A stretch of 64,000 bases of DNA from positions 118,656-182,655 of the forward strand of contig CAOJNB010000001.1 in the NCBI GenBank assembly GCA_948439405.1, read 5' to 3'. Within the stretch, counting starts at the first letter, position 1. Every line of letters starts with the position of its first letter. This document shows, piece by piece, positions 43,946 to 51,557 of the stretch. The notes beneath the pieces are model-generated. The model saw only the letters and a program-made list of their open reading frames with translations. It was not told the origin of the DNA and made no database searches. Source of the DNA: an uncultured Coriobacteriaceae bacterium. GTDB lineage: Bacteria > Actinomycetota > Coriobacteriia > Coriobacteriales > Atopobiaceae. A program made the translations under genes and the position numbers.

Positions 43946-44866
43946 CTAGGCGGCGAGCGCGAACCAGGCGATGACGGCGAGGCCCAGCACGATGCGGTAG
44001 ACCCCGAAGGCGACGAAGGTGTGGCGGCGGACGAAGCCCGTGAGCCAGCGGATGGCGGCAAGCGAGACGAGGAAGGCCGTCAGGCAGCCCGCGACCATCA
44101 CCCAGGCCTCGGTCGCGCCGAAGGCGCCGCCGTCGAGGAGCAGGTACTTCGCGAGCTTGAGCGCCGAGGCGCCGAACATCACGGGGATGGCGAGGAAGAA
44201 GGTGAACTCCGCCGCCACGCCGCGGGTGCAGCCCAGCAGCAGGCCGCCGATGATCGTGGAGCCCGAGCGCGAGGTGCCCGGGATCAGCGAGAGCACCTGG
44301 AACAGCCCGATGCCCACCGCCACGCACAGGGGCATGTCCTCGACGCGGCAGATCGCGCCGAAGTCCCCGCCGGGCGTCGGCGCGGGCGCGGCCGGGCGGG
44401 CGAAGTGGGCCCCGCGCGGGGCCTCCTCGGCGACGCGGCGCTCCAGCGAGCGGGCGCGCCAGCGCTCGATCGCGATGAACGCGACGCCATAGGCCACGAG
44501 CGCGGCCGCCACGACCGGGGCGCGGTAGAGGTAGCGCTCCATCACGTCGTCGAGGGGGATCCCGACGAGCGCGGCGGGCACGCACGCGAGCACGATCTTG
44601 CCCCACAGCCCCCACGTGGCGCGCCGCTCGCCGGCGCCCTTCGTCCGGGAGAAGGGGTTGAGCTGGCGGAAGTAGAGCACGCACACCGCGAGGATCGCGC
44701 CGAGCTGGATCACGACGAGGAACATGTTCCAGAACTCCTCGGACACGTCCAGGCTCACGACCTCGTCGAGCAGCAGCATGTGCCCGGTCGACGAGATCGG
44801 GAGCCACTCGGTGATCCCCTCGACGACGCCGTACAGGCACGCGATCAGCAGCTGCCAGATGTCCAT
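43946..44866 (-). CDS. uppP: Undecaprenyl-diphosphatase
   Basis: This membrane enzyme recycles undecaprenyl-PP to undecaprenyl-P for wall polymers. The 306-residue protein has the two active-site loops GVVEGITEWLPISSTGH near the N-terminus and LIPGTSRSGSTIIGG, each with the family Glu/Ser/Arg residues, plus about eight hydrophobic helices. A hydrophilic stretch of about 45 residues (RWRARSLERRVAEEAPRGAH and following) sits between the halves and is longer than in typical UppP. It lies 25 bp upstream of pcrA on the same strand and diverges from the UspA gene. Confidence 0.94.
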   Translation of the reverse strand: MDIWQLLIACLYGVVEGITEWLPISSTGHMLLLDEVVSLDVSEEFWNMFLVVIQLGAILAVCVLYFRQLNPFSRTKGAGERRATWGLWGKIVLACVPAALVGIPLDDVMERYLYRAPVVAAALVAYGVAFIAIERWRARSLERRVAEEAPRGAHFARPAAPAPTPGGDFGAICRVEDMPLCVAVGIGLFQVLSLIPGTSRSGSTIIGGLLLGCTRGVAAEFTFFLAIPVMFGASALKLAKYLLLDGGAFGATEAWVMVAGCLTAFLVSLAAIRWLTGFVRRHTFVAFGVYRIVLGLAVIAWFALAA

Positions 44867-44947
44867 GCGCCCCCTCCCCGCTCGCGTGTGGTCGCGCCTC
44901 ATATTGCCGCTTGGCCGAAGGCCCCGCAAGCGCGCCGGGACGCCCGA

Positions 44948-44953
44948 TACACT
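44948..44953 (+). promoter_or_regulatory. Candidate -10 of the UspA gene
   Basis: TACACT in CCGATACACTTAC lies 51 bp upstream of the ATG. No convincing -35 is visible. Confidence 0.35.
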
Positions 44954-45004
44954 TACTCCAAAGGCCCGCGCGCCGGCGGCGCGCGGCATGAGAAGGAGGT
45001 CGCC

Positions 45005-45451
45005 ATGACCGAGGGCAAGCTCAACTACGGCAAGGTGTTCGTCTCCCTTGACGGCTCCGACAAGCAGGACATGGTGTTCGAGCGTGCCATAGAGGTCGCG
45101 GCCCGCAACGGGGCAACCCTCTACGTGGGCCACGTCATCGACACCACGACCCTCGAGACGGCGGGCGTCTACCCGGCCGAGCTCATCGACGCGCTGGAGA
45201 AGGCCTTCCGCGAGACGATCCAGGAGCGCCTGGACCAGGCCAAGGCCAACCCGGACATCGCCGGCGTCGAGGTCGTCGTCAGGACCGGCCGCATCCGCGA
45301 GACCATCAAGGACGAGATGCTCGACGAGATCCACCCCGACCTGGTGGTGTGCGGCGCGCGCGGCCTGTCGCCGATCAAGTACGCGCTGCTCGGCTCCATC
45401 TCGACCTTCCTGCTGCGCAACGCAGACTGCGACATCCTCGTCGTCAAGTAG
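45005..45451 (+). CDS. Universal stress protein UspA family
   Basis: This 148-residue single-domain Usp has VFVSLDGSDKQDMVFERAIEVA at the N-terminus and the ATP-binding signature VVCGARGLSPIKYALLGSISTFLLRNADCDILVV at the C-terminus (the G-2X-G-9X-G(S/T) pattern). UspA proteins modulate survival under stress through nucleotide binding; the exact target is unknown. A consensus AAGGAGGT precedes the ATG, indicating strong translation. A perfect short GC hairpin lies 5 bp after its stop (45457-45474). Confidence 0.92.
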   Translation: MTEGKLNYGKVFVSLDGSDKQDMVFERAIEVAARNGATLYVGHVIDTTTLETAGVYPAELIDALEKAFRETIQERLDQAKANPDIAGVEVVVRTGRIRETIKDEMLDEIHPDLVVCGARGLSPIKYALLGSISTFLLRNADCDILVVK

Positions 45452-45456
45452 GGGCT

Positions 45457-45474
45457 CCGCCGGGCGTCCGGCGG
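45457..45474 (+). terminator. Short GC hairpin after the UspA gene
   Basis: CCGCCGG and CCGGCGG arms flank a 4-nt loop. No T run follows, so the terminator call is tentative. Confidence 0.35.
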
Positions 45475-45485
45475 GCGATGGAAGA

Positions 45486-45515
45486 TTGGTGAGCCCGCCG
45501 GACTTCGGGTAGCAT
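45486..45515 (+). promoter_or_regulatory. Candidate promoter of the secreted lysozyme-like gene
   Basis: TTGGTG (45486-45491) and TAGCAT (45510-45515) with an 18-bp spacer lie 77 bp before the chosen ATG. The TAGCAT lies in GGTAGCAT, also seen at 36839 on the minus strand. Confidence 0.4.
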
Positions 45516-45591
45516 TCAGTCCATATTGCTTTCTCGCGCGCGCCCTCGGGCGCAGCTGCATCCTGTCGGGCGACCCGAGGGGGCCGGTTTC

Positions 45592-46626
45592 ATGGGCAAC
45601 TGGGACAAGGGCACGCGTCTCGCATGCGCCGTCGCCGTGGCCGCGACGCTCGCGCTCGCCTGCCTCGTCCCAGCCCGCGCCGCCCTCGCCTCCGAGGAGG
45701 CGGACGCCGAGGTCGCGGAGACCTCCCAGAGCTACGAGGAGGTCCGCGCCCAGCTCGAGGAGGTCGAGGCGCGCATCGAGGAGAACGAGCGCCGCGTCGA
45801 CGAGCTCGAGGCCGAGATTCCCGAGCAGCAGGAGGCCGCCGCGGCCGCCATCTCCAGCCATTACAAGCTGCAGCAGGACAGCCCCGGCCTCGTGATGCTG
45901 CTGCTCTCCGCCGACGACTTCGACGACTTCGTGACGACCCTCGGCTACCTCGAGGTGGTCTCCGCGAGGAACTCGGAGGAGATCGAGGAGCTCCTCGGCA
46001 TGCAGGAGGAGCTCGAGGCCACGCGCGCCGAGCTCGACGAGGACCGCGCCGAGGCCGAGGAGCGCGTCGCGGAGGCCGAGGCGGCGCTCGCAGCCGCCCA
46101 GGCCGCCGCCCAGGCGCAGGCCGAGGCCGAGGCCGAGGAGGCCGCCGCCGCGATCGCCGCCGCGCAGGAGGCCGCCAACACCCAGGCCACCTCCGAGTCC
46201 GGCAACAGCTTCACCGTCGAGACCCCCTCCGCCTCCAGCCCCTCCGCCGTCGAGTGGCCCGCCGACAAGACGGCCTTCGTCGCCCTGTGGGCCCCGCGCA
46301 TCGACGCCTACCTCGCGGGCTCGCCGCTCTCCGGCCACGGCAGCACCTTCGCCGAGGCGGCCTACGACTACGGCGTGGACCCGCGCTGGTCTCCCGCCAT
46401 CGCCTGCATCGAGAGCGGCAAGGGCGCCTACTGCTTCCTCCCCTGCAACGCCTGGGGCTGGGGCGCGGTGAGCTGGCCGGACTGGGACACCGCCATCCGC
46501 GCGCACGTCGCCGGCCTGGCGAGCGGCTACGGCTACACCATCTCGGTCGCCGCCGCCCAGAAGTACTGTCCGCCCAACTGGGAGTTCTGGTACTCCTCCG
46601 TCCTCTCGGAGATGGAGCGCATCTAG
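45592..46626 (+). CDS. Secreted coiled-coil protein with lysozyme-like domain
   Basis: This 344-residue protein has a signal peptide (basic GNWDKGTRL then hydrophobic core ending PARAALASEEADA, cleavage near residue 30-34). A long coiled coil (about residues 40-200) has the layout of PcsB/CwlO-type regulators, including SSHYKLQQDSPGLVMLLLSADDFDDF. An alanine/glutamate-rich stretch, a Ser/Pro linker and a C-terminal lysozyme-like domain (about 225-344) follow, with FAEAAYDYGVDPRWSPAIACIESGKG. The Glu in ACIESG is the likely catalytic acid. Peptidoglycan cleavage is inferred. GAGGGGG precedes this ATG; an earlier in-frame ATG at 45526 would hide the signal peptide. Confidence 0.82.
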   Translation: MGNWDKGTRLACAVAVAATLALACLVPARAALASEEADAEVAETSQSYEEVRAQLEEVEARIEENERRVDELEAEIPEQQEAAAAAISSHYKLQQDSPGLVMLLLSADDFDDFVTTLGYLEVVSARNSEEIEELLGMQEELEATRAELDEDRAEAEERVAEAEAALAAAQAAAQAQAEAEAEEAAAAIAAAQEAANTQATSESGNSFTVETPSASSPSAVEWPADKTAFVALWAPRIDAYLAGSPLSGHGSTFAEAAYDYGVDPRWSPAIACIESGKGAYCFLPCNAWGWGAVSWPDWDTAIRAHVAGLASGYGYTISVAAAQKYCPPNWEFWYSSVLSEMERI

Positions 46627-46652
46627 CCGGGGGCGCCCGCGCCTCCCCGCGG

Positions 46653-46658
46653 TAGAAT
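46653..46658 (+). promoter_or_regulatory. Candidate -10 of the M16 protease gene
   Basis: TAGAAT in CGCGGTAGAATCGT lies 42 bp upstream of the ATG. The 14-base context is identical to that at 39542 on the other strand. Confidence 0.5.
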
Positions 46659-46700
46659 CGTTCGACGCACGAGCGACCGGACGCTTCCCCGGGAGGCACC

Positions 46701-49664
46701 ATGAGCGAGACCACCGCACCCACCAACCCCTACGCCGAGGCCGACCCGTCCCTCGCGCCCGGCACCGTCCACGCCGGGTTCGTCGTCGAGCGCGTCGAGC
46801 CCCTTCCCGAGCTGCGCGGGCAGGCCTACGTGATGCGCCACGGGGGATGCGGCGCCCGCCTGATGTGGGTTGCCTGCCCGGACGAGAACCGCGCCTTCTC
46901 GATCGCCTTCAAGACCCCGCCCGCCGACGACACGGGCGTCTTCCACATCATCGAGCACTCCGTGCTGGACGGCTCCGAGCGCTTCCCCACCAAGGAGCCC
47001 TTCGTCCACCTGCTCAAGTCCTCGATGCAGACCTTCCTCAACGCCCTCACCTTCCCGGACAAGACGATGTACCCCGTCTCGTCGACCAACGTGCGCGACC
47101 TCGAGAACCTGATGGACGTCTACCTCGACGCCGTGCTGCACCCCAACATCTACGACCACCCCCGCATCTTCGAGCAGGAGGGCTGGCACCTCGAGGTGGA
47201 GGGCGCAGGCGACGACCGCCGCCTCTCCTACAACGGCGTCGTCCTCAACGAGATGAAGGGCGCGCTCTCCGACCCCGACGAGGTGCTCTACGAGACGACC
47301 TGCCGCCGGCTGTTCCCGGACACCTGCTACGGCCACGACTCCGGCGGCAACCCCCGGGCGATCCCCCAGCTCACCTACGAGGGCTTCCTCGACGCGCACG
47401 CCCGCCACTACCGCCCCTCGAACGCCTACGTCATGCTCTACGGCGACCTCGACTGCGAGCGCGAGCTCGCCTTCGTCGCCGAGCGCCTGGAGGCGGCCGA
47501 GGAGCGGGGCGCGGGCGCGCCCAACCCGCTCGGGCGCCAGGAGCCCATCGCCTGCGACCCGCTCCGCGTCGAGATGGCGACCGCGCCGGAGAACGCCTGC
47601 GTGGGCGTGAGCTACGTCACCGACCGCAACGACCGCACCTCCACGCTGGCGCTCGCCGTCCTCTCCGACGCGCTCATGGGCTCCAACCAGACGCCGCTCA
47701 AGAGGCGCCTGCTCGAGGAGGGGCTGGGTGACGACGTCGTCTGCATGCTCGCCGACGGCACGCTGCAGCCCATGCTCATGTTCGAGCTCAAGGGGGCGCG
47801 CGAGGGCGTCGCCGACCGCTTCCGCGCGCTGCTCGAGGACGAGTGCCGCGCGCTCGTCGAGGGAGGCGTCCCCCGCGACATGCTCGAGGCCTCGCTCTCG
47901 CGCCTGGAGTTCGTCCTGCGCGAGCAGGACTACGGCTCCTACTCCCCCGGCGTCTACCTCGCGATGAACGCGCTCTCCAGCTGGCTGTACGACGACGCGC
48001 GCACCTGCGAGTACCTGCGCTACGAGGACGCGCTCGCCGAGCTGCGCCGCGGCCTGGACGAGGGTCTGTTCGAGTCCCTGCTCGACGAGGTCGTCTGCCG
48101 CAGCCGCCACTCCGCCCTCGTCGAGGTCGTGCCGGGCGGCGAGGGGACCTCCGGCGAGGAGGCCGAGGAGCTCGCCCGCCTGCGCGCCGGGATGGGCGAG
48201 GCGGAGCTCGACGCGATCGCGCGCGAGGTGGAGGCGCTGCGCGCCGAGCAGCAGGCCCCGGACCCGGAGGAGGCCGTCGCGAGCCTGCCCCGCCTCACCG
48301 TCGCCGACGTGGGCGAGGCGCCCGCCGGGGACTCCTCCGTGCGCCTCGAGGCGCCCGCGCCCTGCTGGCGCAACGACGTCGAGACCCACGGCATCGCCTA
48401 CGCGACCGCCTACTTCGGGCTCGACTGCGTGCGCTGGGAGGAGCTGCCCTACGTGAGCGTGCTGGCAAGCGTGCTCGGCAAGCTCGCCACGGCCCGGCGC
48501 AGCGCCGCCGAGCTCGACGTGCTGTGCGGGCGCGAGCTGGGCGACCTCTCGTTCTCCTGCACGGCCCGCCCCGACACGGCCGACCGCTCGCTCGTCCGCC
48601 CGATGCTCGTGGTGGGGGCGAGCGCGCTCTCCGACCGCGTCACGAGCGCCGCGACCATCCCGCAGGAGGTGTGGTCGACGAGCGACCTCTCCGACGCCGG
48701 CTCGATCCGCGACACCCTCCAGCAGGTCAGGGTCCGCATGGAGCAGGCCTTCATGGGGGCCGGCCACAGCGCCGCGATGGCCCGCGCCGCCTCCCACCTC
48801 TCCCCCGCGACCCGCGTCGGCGAGCAGATGGCCGGCGTCGACTTCTACCTGTTCCTGCGCGACCTGCTCGAGCACTACGACGAGCGCTCCGCCGAGCTCT
48901 CCGAGCGCCTCGCCGGGCTCGCGCGGCGCATCTTCTCCGAGGGCAACGTCGAGCTCTCCGTGACCGGGAGCGCGCGCGACGCCGAGGCCTGGCTCGAGGC
49001 CGCCGGCGACCTCTCGCTCGCGGCCGGCCCCGCCCCCGCCGTCCTCGAGATCCCCCGGCCCGAGCCGCGCGACGAGGCCTTCGCCGTGCCCGGCGACGTG
49101 TGCTTCGTGGGCTGCGCGATGGACCTCGCCGGCCTCGCCGACGAGGTCGACGGGGCGTGGCGGGTGCTCTCCCGCGTCGTCTCCTACGACTACCTGTGGG
49201 ACCGCGTCCGCAAGGAGGGCGGCGCCTACGGCTGCGGCATGCGGGCGCGCCGCGAGGGCATCGCGCTGATGTACTCCTACCGCGACCCAGCCGTCGACCC
49301 GACGCTCGCGAGCTTCGACGCCACCGCGTCCTGGCTCGCCGGCTGGGAGCCCACCGAGGAGGACCTCGAGGGCTACAAGATCTCGGCCGTCGCCGGCCTC
49401 GACGCCCCCGTCTCCGCCCGCGCGCGCGGCAGGCGCCTCGACGCGGACCGCATCTGCCGCAGGCCCGAGGGCTGGCGGCGCAGGCTGCGCTCCCAGATGC
49501 TCTCGTGCACCCTCGACGACCTGCGCGAGCGGGGACGCGCCCTCGCTGAGCTCGGGGCCCGGCGCGTCACGTGCGCCTTCGGCGGCCGCGAGATCCTGGA
49601 GGCCTCGCACGCCGGCCTCGAGCTCGTCGACCTCATGCCGACGGACGCGCGGGCGGACGCGTAG
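46701..49664 (+). CDS. M16C-family zinc metalloprotease (PreP-like)
   Basis: This 987-residue protease of the presequence-protease/Cym1 subgroup has the inverted zinc motif HIIEH (in GVFHIIEHSVLDGS) about residue 80, with downstream Glu in SYNGVVLNEMKGALSDP. Four homologous domains in two halves form the typical clam shell. The segment RKEGGAYGCGMRARREG in the C-terminal half matches the conserved YR-GGAYG substrate-binding block. In bacteria these enzymes degrade peptides in the cytosol; no signal peptide is visible. GGGAGGCACC precedes ATG. The flavodoxin-ferredoxin gene follows after 16 bp. Confidence 0.92.
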   Translation: MSETTAPTNPYAEADPSLAPGTVHAGFVVERVEPLPELRGQAYVMRHGGCGARLMWVACPDENRAFSIAFKTPPADDTGVFHIIEHSVLDGSERFPTKEPFVHLLKSSMQTFLNALTFPDKTMYPVSSTNVRDLENLMDVYLDAVLHPNIYDHPRIFEQEGWHLEVEGAGDDRRLSYNGVVLNEMKGALSDPDEVLYETTCRRLFPDTCYGHDSGGNPRAIPQLTYEGFLDAHARHYRPSNAYVMLYGDLDCERELAFVAERLEAAEERGAGAPNPLGRQEPIACDPLRVEMATAPENACVGVSYVTDRNDRTSTLALAVLSDALMGSNQTPLKRRLLEEGLGDDVVCMLADGTLQPMLMFELKGAREGVADRFRALLEDECRALVEGGVPRDMLEASLSRLEFVLREQDYGSYSPGVYLAMNALSSWLYDDARTCEYLRYEDALAELRRGLDEGLFESLLDEVVCRSRHSALVEVVPGGEGTSGEEAEELARLRAGMGEAELDAIAREVEALRAEQQAPDPEEAVASLPRLTVADVGEAPAGDSSVRLEAPAPCWRNDVETHGIAYATAYFGLDCVRWEELPYVSVLASVLGKLATARRSAAELDVLCGRELGDLSFSCTARPDTADRSLVRPMLVVGASALSDRVTSAATIPQEVWSTSDLSDAGSIRDTLQQVRVRMEQAFMGAGHSAAMARAASHLSPATRVGEQMAGVDFYLFLRDLLEHYDERSAELSERLAGLARRIFSEGNVELSVTGSARDAEAWLEAAGDLSLAAGPAPAVLEIPRPEPRDEAFAVPGDVCFVGCAMDLAGLADEVDGAWRVLSRVVSYDYLWDRVRKEGGAYGCGMRARREGIALMYSYRDPAVDPTLASFDATASWLAGWEPTEEDLEGYKISAVAGLDAPVSARARGRRLDADRICRRPEGWRRRLRSQMLSCTLDDLRERGRALAELGARRVTCAFGGREILEASHAGLELVDLMPTDARADA

Positions 49665-49680
49665 GAGAGGAGCGGGGACC

Positions 49681-50670
49681 ATGGACGTGAGCACCGTCAC
49701 CGTCGTCAGCTTCAGCCCCACCGGCGCCACCCGCGGCGTCGCCAAGCGCCTGGGCTCCGCGATTGCGCGCGGGCTCGGCTGCGAGCTCGACATCTGCGAC
49801 TTCACCCTGCCCGCCCTGCGCGAGGCGCGCGCCTTCGCCGCGGACGAGCTCGTGGTGCTCGGCATGCCGACCTACGCGGGCAGGGTCCCGAACAAGGCTC
49901 TCCCGCTCCTCCGCGAGCTGTTCTCCGGCGCCGGCGGGCCCTGCGTGCCCGTCGTCACCTACGGCGGCCGCGCCTTCGACGACGCGCTCTCCGAGCTCGC
50001 CGGCGAGCTGCGCGGCATGGGGCTCGTCCCCGTCGCCGCCGCGGCCGTGCCCTGCGCGCACGCCTTCTCCGACGACATCGGCGCCGGCCGGCCCTCCGAC
50101 GAGGACCTCGTCGGCATCATGGGCCTCGGCTACGCGGTCGCCGACGCGCTCTTCCGCGACCTGCCGCTCGGCGAGCTCGAGGTCCCCGGCAGCTGGCCGG
50201 CGGGACCCTACTACACGCCCCTCGGGACGGACGGCGAGCCGGCGCGCTTCCTCAAGGCGACGCCCGTCACCGACCTTGACGCCTGCGTGGACTGCGGCAC
50301 CTGCGCGAAGGTGTGCCCGATGGGGACCGTGCGCGACGGGCGTCCGTGGGACAGCCTCGGGATCTGCATCAAGTGCCAGGCCTGCGTGGACGCCTGCCCC
50401 ACCGGCGCCCGCGGCTTCGACGACGAGGCGTTCCTCTCGCACGTCGAGATGCTCCGCCGGACCGTGACGGGCGCGGAGGACCCGCTGCTGCTGCTCGCGC
50501 CCGCCGCGGGCGAGGACGCCGACGACGTCGCGCGCCGCCTGGAGGCCGGGCGCCTCCGCGCGGCCCAGGAGCGCTGGCACTACGTGTGGGACCCCGCGGG
50601 CGAGCGCCGCTGGATCGAGAACGAGCTCGACATGGCGGAGCTGCTCGCCTCGCTCGTGGGAGGCGAGTAG
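49681..50670 (+). CDS. Flavodoxin-ferredoxin fusion (EFR1-like)
   Basis: This 329-residue protein has an N-terminal flavodoxin-like domain (residues 1-165) starting VVSFSPTGATRGVAKRL, the FMN phosphate loop. Two 4Fe-4S motifs follow: CVDCGTCAKVCPMG and CIKCQACVDACPTG (about 203-245). Such proteins carry low-potential electrons in anaerobes. Electron donor and acceptor are unknown. About 70 extra residues follow the second cluster and show no recognised domain. It is 16 bp behind the M16 protease gene and ends in a perfect hairpin. Confidence 0.85.
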   Translation: MDVSTVTVVSFSPTGATRGVAKRLGSAIARGLGCELDICDFTLPALREARAFAADELVVLGMPTYAGRVPNKALPLLRELFSGAGGPCVPVVTYGGRAFDDALSELAGELRGMGLVPVAAAAVPCAHAFSDDIGAGRPSDEDLVGIMGLGYAVADALFRDLPLGELEVPGSWPAGPYYTPLGTDGEPARFLKATPVTDLDACVDCGTCAKVCPMGTVRDGRPWDSLGICIKCQACVDACPTGARGFDDEAFLSHVEMLRRTVTGAEDPLLLLAPAAGEDADDVARRLEAGRLRAAQERWHYVWDPAGERRWIENELDMAELLASLVGGE

Positions 50671-50676
50671 GCCTCT

Positions 50677-50698
50677 GGCGGCCCCGCGCGGGGCCGCC
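50677..50698 (+). terminator. Putative terminator after the flavodoxin-ferredoxin gene
   Basis: Perfect 9-bp arms GGCGGCCCC and GGGGCCGCC flank a GCGC loop, 7 bp after the stop. A pyrimidine-rich stretch follows but there is no long T run. Confidence 0.5.
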
Positions 50699-50770
50699 CG
50701 GGCTCCCCTCCGTCTCTGTTTCGCGCCCCTTGCGCGGCAACTGGCCCTTTGCAGGCCGAATCCGTGCGTA

Positions 50771-50834
50771 CGCACAAGCTCGTGACGCTCGCCGAGCGGC
50801 GCGACCGTTCGCGGAAGCCTCGCGGACTTGTGCG
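50771..50834. repeat. Inverted repeat CGCACAAG / CTTGTGCG, each arm next to its own palindrome
   Basis: Arms at 50771-50778 and 50827-50834 are perfect over 8 bp and extend imperfectly outwards. Flanking bases on both sides also share TTTCGCG and GGCC/TTTG blocks in inverted orientation, so these look like two diverged inverted copies of one longer element. Confidence 0.5.
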
Positions 50835-50878
50835 CACGAACAAATTGGCCCCGCGAAACCGCAGGTCGCATGCAAGGG

Positions 50879-50917
50879 ATTCGGGAGAGGCACGATACCC
50901 CGACCCTTCTCCCGAAT
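50879..50917. repeat. Perfect 10-bp inverted repeat
   Basis: ATTCGGGAGA (50879-50888) and TCTCCCGAAT (50908-50917) are separated by 19 nt, upstream of the nitroreductase gene. It could be a regulator site or an RNA hairpin. Confidence 0.5.
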
Positions 50918-50974
50918 GCCGGCCCGACGGGGGGCCGTGGGCAGGCGCGAGGAATGCGGGACGGGCCCGCCGGG

Positions 50975-50983
50975 TAGTACATT
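50975..50983 (+). promoter_or_regulatory. Candidate -10 region of the nitroreductase gene
   Basis: TAGTACATT contains overlapping hexamers TAGTAC and TACATT, 36 bp before the ATG. No strong -35. Confidence 0.35.
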
Positions 50984-51018
50984 CAAGGACGCCAGCCACC
51001 GAGCCCAAGGAGGCACGC

Positions 51019-51537
51019 ATGGACTTCCTCGACCTCTCCCGCACCCGCTACTCCGTCCGCAAGTACGCCGCCACCCCCGTCGAGCGCGAGAAGCTCGACG
51101 CCGTGCTCGAGGCCGGCCGCCTCGCGCCGACCGCGACCAACGCCCAGCCCGTCCACGTGATCGTCGTGTCGAGCGACGAGGCGCGCGCCAGGCTCGCCGA
51201 GGCCACCCCGATGGCCTACGACGCGCCGGTGAGCCTGCTCGTGTGCTACGACGAGTCCGAGGCCTGGCACAACGGCCGCGAGGAGGGCTACCACTCCGGC
51301 GAGATGGACGCCTCCATCGTGGCCGACGAGATGATGCTCATGGCCACCGAGCTCGGTCTCGGCACCCTGTGGGCCCGCGGCTACAAGACCGCGGACCTCG
51401 AGCGCGCCATGGGCGTGCCCGAGAACCTCACCCTCGCCTGCATCCTCGACCTCGGCTACCCCGCCGAGGACTCCGAGCCCACCGCCAACCACGCTACCCG
51501 CAAGCCGATGGGCGAGTTCGTCGCCTGCGAGCTCTAG
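51019..51537 (+). CDS. Nitroreductase-family FMN protein
   Basis: This 172-residue flavoprotein of the nitroreductase superfamily has the N-terminal FMN phosphate segment SRTRYSVRKYAATPVE, AGRLAPTATNAQPVHVIVV, and ELGLGTLWARGYK near the second FMN contact. The subgroup is small and common in anaerobes. The electron acceptor is unknown (quinones, nitroaromatics or others). AAGGAGG precedes the ATG at 51019; the frame continues leftward into intergenic repeats without a plausible start. The M20 peptidase gene follows after 20 bp. Confidence 0.88.
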   Translation: MDFLDLSRTRYSVRKYAATPVEREKLDAVLEAGRLAPTATNAQPVHVIVVSSDEARARLAEATPMAYDAPVSLLVCYDESEAWHNGREEGYHSGEMDASIVADEMMLMATELGLGTLWARGYKTADLERAMGVPENLTLACILDLGYPAEDSEPTANHATRKPMGEFVACEL

Positions 51538-51557
51538 CACGCCGCCGGAGCCGCTCC

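Larger units (their letters stand above)
50699..51018. other. Intergenic region with palindromes and inverted repeats
   Basis: No gene is supported here. An open frame that extends the nitroreductase leftwards is repeat-derived and lacks a start signal. The region holds a 12-bp palindrome GTGCGTACGCAC (50764-50775), an inverted relative GTGCGCAC (50830-50837) in CTTGTGCGCACG, and a perfect 10-bp inverted repeat ATTCGGGAGA/TCTCCCGAAT (50879-50917). A TAGTACATT stretch (50975-50983) is the likely nitroreductase -10 region. Confidence 0.5.

Noticed and set aside
50771..50917. Considered as a CRISPR array or transposon ends
   Set aside because: There is only one pair of each repeat, no regular spacers, no transposase and no target-site duplication.
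50749..51018. Upstream extension of the nitroreductase frame
   Set aside because: It runs through the inverted-repeat region, lacks a ribosome binding site and is not nitroreductase-like. The start at 51019 has AAGGAGG.
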